From contig CAKSHB010000014.1 of the NCBI GenBank assembly GCA_934456295.1, positions 1-35,379 of the forward strand: a DNA stretch of 35,379 nt, in the 5' to 3' direction. Below, piece by piece: positions 31,309 through 35,379 of the stretch; position 1 is the stretch's first letter; every line of letters starts with the position of its first letter. A program made the position numbers and the translations under genes. A model generated the notes under the pieces. That model saw nothing but the letters and a program-made list of their open reading frames with translations. It was not told the origin of the DNA and made no database searches. This stretch comes from an uncultured Clostridia bacterium. Its GTDB lineage: Bacteria; Bacillota; Clostridia; UBA1381; UMGS1253.

Positions 31309-32088
31309 ATGGGGAAATACAGCCATATATTGCTTTGCAGCGACCTTGACGGTACGCTTTTGGATAAAGAAGGGAAGATGTCGGGCGAAAATATTGATGC
31401 GATAAAATATTTCTGTGCCGAGGGCGGAAAATTTTGTATAGCAACGGGGCGGCTGCCTTCGCATTTGCTGCAGTTTGCGGATAAAGACTTTTTTAAATGC
31501 CCCATAATATGCAGCAACGGGGCGGCGATATACGATTTTGAAAAAGATGAAGTTTTATACAGCCGTCCGCTTGGCAAAAAACTGCCCGATTTAGTGGATT
31601 TTCTGGAAAAAAACAGTGGGCATGTGCTTGAAACCACACTTTTTGTAAATCTTGAAAAGGTTATGTGCATCGGCTTTTCCGAAAGTATAGAGCGGATACG
31701 GGAGCACATAAATCAAACAGTATATAAAATTGTTATGCGTACAGACAGTCCCGAAAGCGCGGTTACTCTGCGTGACAGACTGAAAGTATATTTCGGCGCC
31801 GATTTTAACTTTTCGCGAAGCTGGGATACCGGCGTTGAAATTCTTGACGCACACGCAACAAAAGGAGATACCATAGGAAAGCTGAAGGAAATTCTGGGCG
31901 GCGGATATTTTTGCATATGCGTCGGCGATTATGAAAACGATATCACAATGATTGAGAAGGCGGATTTGGGCTGCGCTGTGGCAAATGCGGTTCCTGAGGT
32001 CAAGCGTGCCGCAGGCAGGGTGGTTTGCTCAAACAATGAGTCGGCAATAAAGTATATTGTTGAAAATATATGCGGAGAGGTAAAATGA
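31309..32088 (+). CDS. HAD superfamily hydrolase, Cof type
   Basis: HAD Cof-type phosphatases dephosphorylate sugar phosphates, nucleotides or cofactors. The 259-residue protein has the nucleophile motif SDLDGTLLD (Asp12 and Asp14), CIATGRLPSH (motif II region), a Lys in HATKGDTIGKL, and motif IV VGDYENDITMIEKA. The C2-type cap lies between about residues 80 and 185. ATG at 31309 follows TCGGAGG; an in-frame GTG 3 codons earlier overlaps that site. Specific substrate is not known. Confidence 0.9.
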   Translation: MGKYSHILLCSDLDGTLLDKEGKMSGENIDAIKYFCAEGGKFCIATGRLPSHLLQFADKDFFKCPIICSNGAAIYDFEKDEVLYSRPLGKKLPDLVDFLEKNSGHVLETTLFVNLEKVMCIGFSESIERIREHINQTVYKIVMRTDSPESAVTLRDRLKVYFGADFNFSRSWDTGVEILDAHATKGDTIGKLKEILGGGYFCICVGDYENDITMIEKADLGCAVANAVPEVKRAAGRVVCSNNESAIKYIVENICGEVK

Positions 32089-32184
32089 GGGCATATGCGC
32101 CGGATTTTAAAAGCACATGCATAAACGGATTTTGTGCCCCGAAAGAGAAAAATAATAAAGAAAAAAATTTTTGATTTTTCCATG

Positions 32185-32213
32185 TTGACTTTAGAACCAT
32201 GCGTTTGTATAAT
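32185..32213 (+). promoter_or_regulatory. Sigma-A promoter of the amidohydrolase-acyltransferase fusion gene
   Basis: TTGACT (32185-32190) and TATAAT (32208-32213) are 17 bases apart. The gene starts 34 bases after the -10. Confidence 0.82.
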
Positions 32214-32247
32214 GTAGGCATAAAGCATATTGAAAGGGGAAAAATTT

Positions 32248-33930
32248 ATGAAGATTTTTGACGCTCATATACATGCGAAAAATACTGTGCCCGACCCCGA
32301 GGGGCTTATAAGAAAAATGGATAAGTACGGAATATACGGCGGCTGCATATTTTCAAACCACCCGATTGGCGACGGAGCGCCCGGCGGAACGTCTTTTGAC
32401 GAAAGGCTTGAAGAGGCGCTTGCATGGTGCAGGGGATATGAGGACCGTCTGTTCCCGATTTTGTATATAACGCCTTATGAGGATAATATCACGGAAAATA
32501 TAAAAAAAGCCGTTGAAAGAGGGATATGCGGTTTTAAAATAATATGCAGCAATTTTCATGTCTATGAGCCGCAGTCCATAAAAGTACTCACGGAAATTGC
32601 AAAGCTCGATAAGCCCGTATTCTTCCATTCGGGCATATTATGGGACGAAGGAAATTCGCGCTCGGTATGCAGCAAGCCGCTTGATTTTGAAGCGCTTCTG
32701 AACATTGAGGGGCTAAGATTTTCGCTCGCACACTGCGGCTGGCCGTGGATAGATGAATGCATCGCTTTGTACGGCAAATTTTTAAATTCGGGAAATTACA
32801 GAAACACTGCGGAAATGTTTTTTGATACAACGCCGGGAACGCCCGAAATATACAGAAAAGAGCTTCTGACAAAGTTATACACGTTGGGCTATGATGTCGG
32901 AGATAATGTTATTTACGGCAGCGACTCGACTGCGGACAGCTATGTTGAGGATTTTGCGGCGAAGTGGATTAAGATTGACAATGAGATAATGGACGAGCTT
33001 GGCGTTTCTCTGGAAAACCGCGAAAAAATGTATAATAAAAATATTATGAGGTTTCTGGGAAAAACGGAGACGAAAATTGAGCATTTCCGCCCCGAAGCCA
33101 ATAAGGCGGAGCTTTGGAGCTGTGAGAATAAGGAAGTATATAAAATAATTGAGAGTTTTTATAAAAAGCTTAGTTTTCCGCAGGAGCACGATAGGGAATT
33201 TTATGAGGCGCTCGGAGAAATAAAGATTTCCGACGCAATTTCGGCAGACAGATATAATCTCAGCGAAAAAGACGGAAAACGCAATCTGCTGTCATATCTT
33301 TTTATGTGTAAGGCGCTGAAGGAAAAATATGACTCGAAAAATATCCCCGAAAGTGTGTTTTATGACACGGTATACGATATAGTGCGGTGGACAAATGTGT
33401 ACTCGGATATTAAAAGCGAGCTTTATCTCGGTGAGTTGGCATGGCTCTCGAACCACTTTAAAATGAAGCTTTTCAAACTCGGAAGGCTGCAGTTCTGCAT
33501 GGGGAAATGTGAATATGATATTCCCGGAAAAGGGCTTAAAAAGGGCGATGACGTTCTTGAAATTCATATTCCTTCCGGCGGTGCGTTGGATATTGATGAA
33601 TGCAGAAAATCGATTTGCCGCGCAAAGGAATTTTTTGCGAAATATTTTCCGGAGTTTGAGTATAAGGCGTTTATCTGCCACTCGTGGCTGCTTGATGATA
33701 CGTTAAAAGAGCTTTTGCCGAAGGAGAGCAATATAATCAGATTTTCGGATATGTTTGAAAAGGCGCATAAGGAAAAATCGGACTTGATTTTGAAATTTGT
33801 GTTTAAGTGGAATACGGCGAGGTATAATGTAAAGTATGCCGTGTGCAACTCGTCTTTTGCGCAGAAAGTAAAGAATTATGCAATGTCGGGGAAAGATTTT
33901 TATATAGTATACGGAGTTATTGATAAATGA
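32248..33930 (+). CDS. Amidohydrolase fused to an acyltransferase (GNAT_C-like) domain
   Basis: Residues 1-275 form an amidohydrolase-2-type TIM barrel with likely metal and catalytic residues His7 and His9 (DAHIHA), Lys97 (GFKIICSN), His127 (FFHSG), His162 (LAHCGWPW) and Asp226 (YGSDST). Residues 300-560 match an acyltransferase module from memory of the NAT_N/GNAT_C pair: LGELAWLSNHFK, LGRLQFCMGKCEYD, VLEIHIPSGGALDIDECRKS, FFAKYFPEFEYKAFICHSWL and LLPKESNIIRF. The ATG at 32248 follows GAAAGGGG; the frame is open 6 codons further. The gene stands alone with its own promoter and terminator. A hydrolase joined to an acyltransferase suggests acyl exchange on one substrate, but that is inference. 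Confidence 0.8.
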   Translation: MKIFDAHIHAKNTVPDPEGLIRKMDKYGIYGGCIFSNHPIGDGAPGGTSFDERLEEALAWCRGYEDRLFPILYITPYEDNITENIKKAVERGICGFKIICSNFHVYEPQSIKVLTEIAKLDKPVFFHSGILWDEGNSRSVCSKPLDFEALLNIEGLRFSLAHCGWPWIDECIALYGKFLNSGNYRNTAEMFFDTTPGTPEIYRKELLTKLYTLGYDVGDNVIYGSDSTADSYVEDFAAKWIKIDNEIMDELGVSLENREKMYNKNIMRFLGKTETKIEHFRPEANKAELWSCENKEVYKIIESFYKKLSFPQEHDREFYEALGEIKISDAISADRYNLSEKDGKRNLLSYLFMCKALKEKYDSKNIPESVFYDTVYDIVRWTNVYSDIKSELYLGELAWLSNHFKMKLFKLGRLQFCMGKCEYDIPGKGLKKGDDVLEIHIPSGGALDIDECRKSICRAKEFFAKYFPEFEYKAFICHSWLLDDTLKELLPKESNIIRFSDMFEKAHKEKSDLILKFVFKWNTARYNVKYAVCNSSFAQKVKNYAMSGKDFYIVYGVIDK

Positions 33931-33972
33931 TGGAATTTGTTTAAGTCCGAATGAGGTATAAAATTTGTAAAA

Positions 33973-34005
33973 AATCAAGCGGCGGTTTTGTCGCTTGATT
34001 TTTTT
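33973..34005 (+). terminator. Intrinsic terminator of the fusion gene
   Basis: AATCAAGCG pairs with CGCTTGATT around a 10-base loop and a T run follows, 42 bases after the stop codon. Confidence 0.9.
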
Positions 34006-34043
34006 ATCCATAAACACTAAGAAAGTTTTGAACAAGAAATAAT

Positions 34044-34078
34044 GAAAAAAACACCGTAATTCTATCAAAATTACGGTG
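34044..34078 (-). terminator. Minus-strand terminator of the zinc-ribbon gene
   Basis: CACCGTAATT (34052-34061) and AATTACGGTG (34069-34078) are perfect complements around a 7-base loop, with seven T on the minus strand after the hairpin. It is far (183 bases) from the zinc-ribbon stop codon. Confidence 0.75.
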
Positions 34079-34089
34079 GACTTCTGGCG

Positions 34090-34107
34090 GAGAAGTTCAA
34101 ACTTCTC
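34090..34107. repeat. Near-perfect palindrome in the acquired segment
   Basis: GAGAAGTT (34090-34097) and AACTTCTC (34100-34107) are separated by 2 bases; a third related ACTTCT lies just upstream. It may be a regulator site or an element end. The surrounding 34110-34261 is AT-rich and shows no gene. Confidence 0.5.
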
Positions 34108-34261
34108 TCAATATCCTAATCATTCATACACGCAAAATACACGACATGGTTTGATTGTAGTTTCTTATACGGCAATATGAGGAATATGCTTTTTTTTAAT
34201 TTTTTATGATATACTTTACCGCATTGTACAAGTAAAACACACATGTTCTTATTAATACGAA

Positions 34262-34624
34262 TTAATCTTTATTCGCTTTATCATAGTAATATCCGCACAA
34301 ATCTTCAGCACCCTCATCGCAAGAATATATTCCCCCACATCTAACACAAGTTAATATTTCATTTTCTTCGCCACAATTTATACAATGCCCATACGGATAT
34401 AATTCATCATCAATTGATATATATTCTTGATTGCAATTCCAACAAGGAAAATCTGCTACTGGCTTTGATTCTCCCTCTGTAATATGCAAATGTAGACGAG
34501 AATCTACTTCTGCTTTTATTGGGTTCATTTCATTTTGTATATAGTCTTTTAACTCCGAAATAAATTCGTTAAATAAAATGTCTTCAAAATACGATTCACC
34601 ATCTGGAATATAATAACACTCCAT
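34262..34624 (-). CDS. Small zinc-ribbon protein, unknown function
   Basis: The 120-residue protein has an acidic N-terminus (about 1-55) and then paired cysteines: CWNC at 61-64, CINC at 81-84, CVRC at 93-96, with Cys102 and Cys110. This pattern suggests two zinc ribbons. It uses AT-rich codons unlike the GC-richer genes to its left, which suggests transfer. The ATG at 34624 has only a weak ribosome site (GAAGACGG). I do not recognise a family, so no function is given. Confidence 0.7.
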   Translation of the reverse strand: MECYYIPDGESYFEDILFNEFISELKDYIQNEMNPIKAEVDSRLHLHITEGESKPVADFPCWNCNQEYISIDDELYPYGHCINCGEENEILTCVRCGGIYSCDEGAEDLCGYYYDKANKD

Positions 34625-34645
34625 ACCGTCTTCGTGTGTAGCGCC

Positions 34646-34651
34646 ATTATA
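34646..34651 (-). promoter_or_regulatory. Extended -10 promoter of the zinc-ribbon gene
   Basis: On the minus strand TGATATAAT gives an extended -10 with TATAAT at 34651-34646; the -35 (TTTTGT-like, about 34674-34669) is weak. The site lies only 30 bases from the truncated NlpC/P60 frame on the other strand. Confidence 0.5.
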
Positions 34652-34680
34652 TCACAATCACGGCAAAAACAAAAGATGAA

Positions 34681-35286
34681 ATGATAGAAAAATATCATTT
34701 TACACGCAAGCAGCAGGAAGCGCTCGATACGCTTTTGGAGCAAGATGAGGTGCTGATTTCCATAGCGCAGTCGCTCGCAGTGTCAGACCGGGCCGCACAG
34801 GATATTTTGAAAAATTTACCCGACAGTTTATCAGCGGAGCGAAAGAAGGTTATAAAAGCCGCCTGCTCGCTTGTAGATAAGGTTAATTATTTTTGGGGCG
34901 GTAAATCGTCTGCTAACGGCTGGGACTCAGAATGGGGCAAGCTGAAAACAGTATCGGCAGAAGGCAGCAAAACAACCGGGACAAAAAGACCTTTCGGACT
35001 TGACTGTTCAGGTTTTGTTACTTGGAGCTTTATCAATTCCGGGTTTAATGCGTCAAACATAGGACACGGAACGAAAGGACAAATCGCAAAGTGCAGCCGA
35101 ATATCTTGGAGCAGCGCTCAAGCCGGGGATTTAGCCTTTTACGGTGATTTATCTCACGTCGGAATCGCTGCCGGAAAGGACGCTGACGGAAACATTCTTG
35201 TTATCCATTGTTCGAGCGGTAATAATAATGTCGTTATCACAACAAACAGTGGTTTCGGTTTCGCGGCAAGACCGAGGTGCTATTAA
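34681..35286 (+). pseudogene. 5'-truncated NlpC/P60 peptidase gene
   Basis: The 201-residue frame carries an NlpC/P60 domain with Cys109 (GLDCSGFV), His159 (SHVGI) and His176 (IHCSSG), the peptidoglycan endopeptidase triad. The first 50 residues (IEKYHFTRKQQEALDTLLEQ and onward) resemble the linker of larger membrane proteins that fuse an M56/BlaR1-type peptidase to NlpC/P60, as I remember from mobile elements of gut Clostridia. There is no ribosome site before the ATG, and the frame is open upstream to about 34660 with linker-like residues (TAKTKDE). So the 5' part seems lost, and the gene is probably a remnant. A small independent endopeptidase is possible but has no signal peptide. Confidence 0.65.
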
Positions 35287-35294
35287 AAACAAAA

Positions 35295-35330
35295 GACAGC
35301 GGGGAGCATTTCTATATGCCTTTCGCTGTC
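35295..35330 (+). terminator. Hairpin after the NlpC/P60 remnant
   Basis: GACAGCG (35295-35301) and CGCTGTC (35324-35330) pair, with an inner GCAT/ATGC stem. No T run follows, so its termination role is uncertain. Confidence 0.45.
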
Positions 35331-35342
35331 TGTATGAAAGAA

Positions 35343-35375
35343 CCACACAACCGAGAATTATTCTCTGCTGTGTGG
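35343..35375. repeat. Nested inverted repeat at the window edge
   Basis: CCACACA (35343-35349) pairs with TGTGTGG (35369-35375), and GAGAAT (35353-35358) with ATTCTC (35360-35365) inside it. The element reaches the end of the window, so it could be a terminator or an element end cut off by the edge. Confidence 0.5.
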
Positions 35376-35379
35376 CTCT

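Noticed and set aside
1..35379. CRISPR array, prophage or complete insertion sequence
   Set aside because: No regularly spaced repeats, transposase, integrase or structural phage genes were seen; the repeat protein resembles tail fibres but stands alone.

Overview
The window looks like chromosomal DNA from a spore-forming or spore-former-derived Firmicute of the class Clostridia, probably an anaerobic gut-type lineage. The evidence is the set of Gram-positive marker genes (LCP wall ligase, DivIVA-domain protein, WalI/YycI-like protein, Noc/ParB-like protein, the mltG-trmR-trhP operon, a PheB/UPF0735 ACT protein), a 22-residue SpoVM peptide, strong AGGAGG-type ribosome sites, TTGACA/TATAAT promoters and short intrinsic terminators. 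AUA appears to be used often for isoleucine. No rRNA is present, so I cannot name the species.

Layout. 1-200: tRNA-Thr and tRNA-Tyr with a terminator. 269-3355 (+): LCP protein, a TIM-barrel sugar isomerase and a lipoprotein. 3422-3690: non-coding DNA with a DnaA-box cluster. 7611-3740 (-): an operon of PheB-like ACT protein, homoserine dehydrogenase, aspartokinase and RlmB, read from a near-consensus promoter. 7911-14923 (+): DivIVA-like protein, UppP, WalI-like protein, YgiQ, FolD, RsmG and Noc. 16936-15008 (-): a GHMP sugar kinase and a sugar-1-phosphate nucleotidyltransferase. 17226-18625 (+): AraC regulator and shikimate kinase. 19916-18739 (-): AraC regulator, a 48-residue Cys-rich membrane peptide and SpoVM. 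20046-23387: a carbohydrate cluster with GH16 (+) facing an MGH1-like hydrolase and a GH43/GH130-type beta-propeller protein (-). 23615-25471 (+): a promoter, a highly structured leader RNA ending in a strong terminator, then a secreted repeat protein interrupted by an in-frame TAG. 26349-25588 (-): a second sugar isomerase, divergent from mltG-trmR-trhP (+). 31109-29805 (-): a D,D-carboxypeptidase. 31309-33930 (+): a HAD phosphatase and an unusual amidohydrolase-acyltransferase fusion. 33931-35379: AT-rich, apparently acquired DNA with a zinc-ribbon protein and a 5'-truncated NlpC/P60 gene.

How the genes fit together. Much of the window serves the cell envelope and division: LCP ligase, UppP, WalI, DivIVA, MltG and DacA. 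A second theme is translation and tRNA/rRNA modification (RlmB, RsmG, TrmR, TrhP). A third is aspartate-family amino acid entry (LysC, Hom, PheB-like sensor). The carbohydrate genes appear cytoplasmic and have no transporter in the window.

The points most worth following are the 235-nt structured leader RNA at 23650-23884, with nested perfect stems and a possible pseudoknot; the hidden spoVM and its small partner gene; the DnaA-box cluster; the amidohydrolase-GNAT_C fusion; and the amber codon inside the repeat protein. All assignments come from reading the sequence and remembered family features; no search was run.
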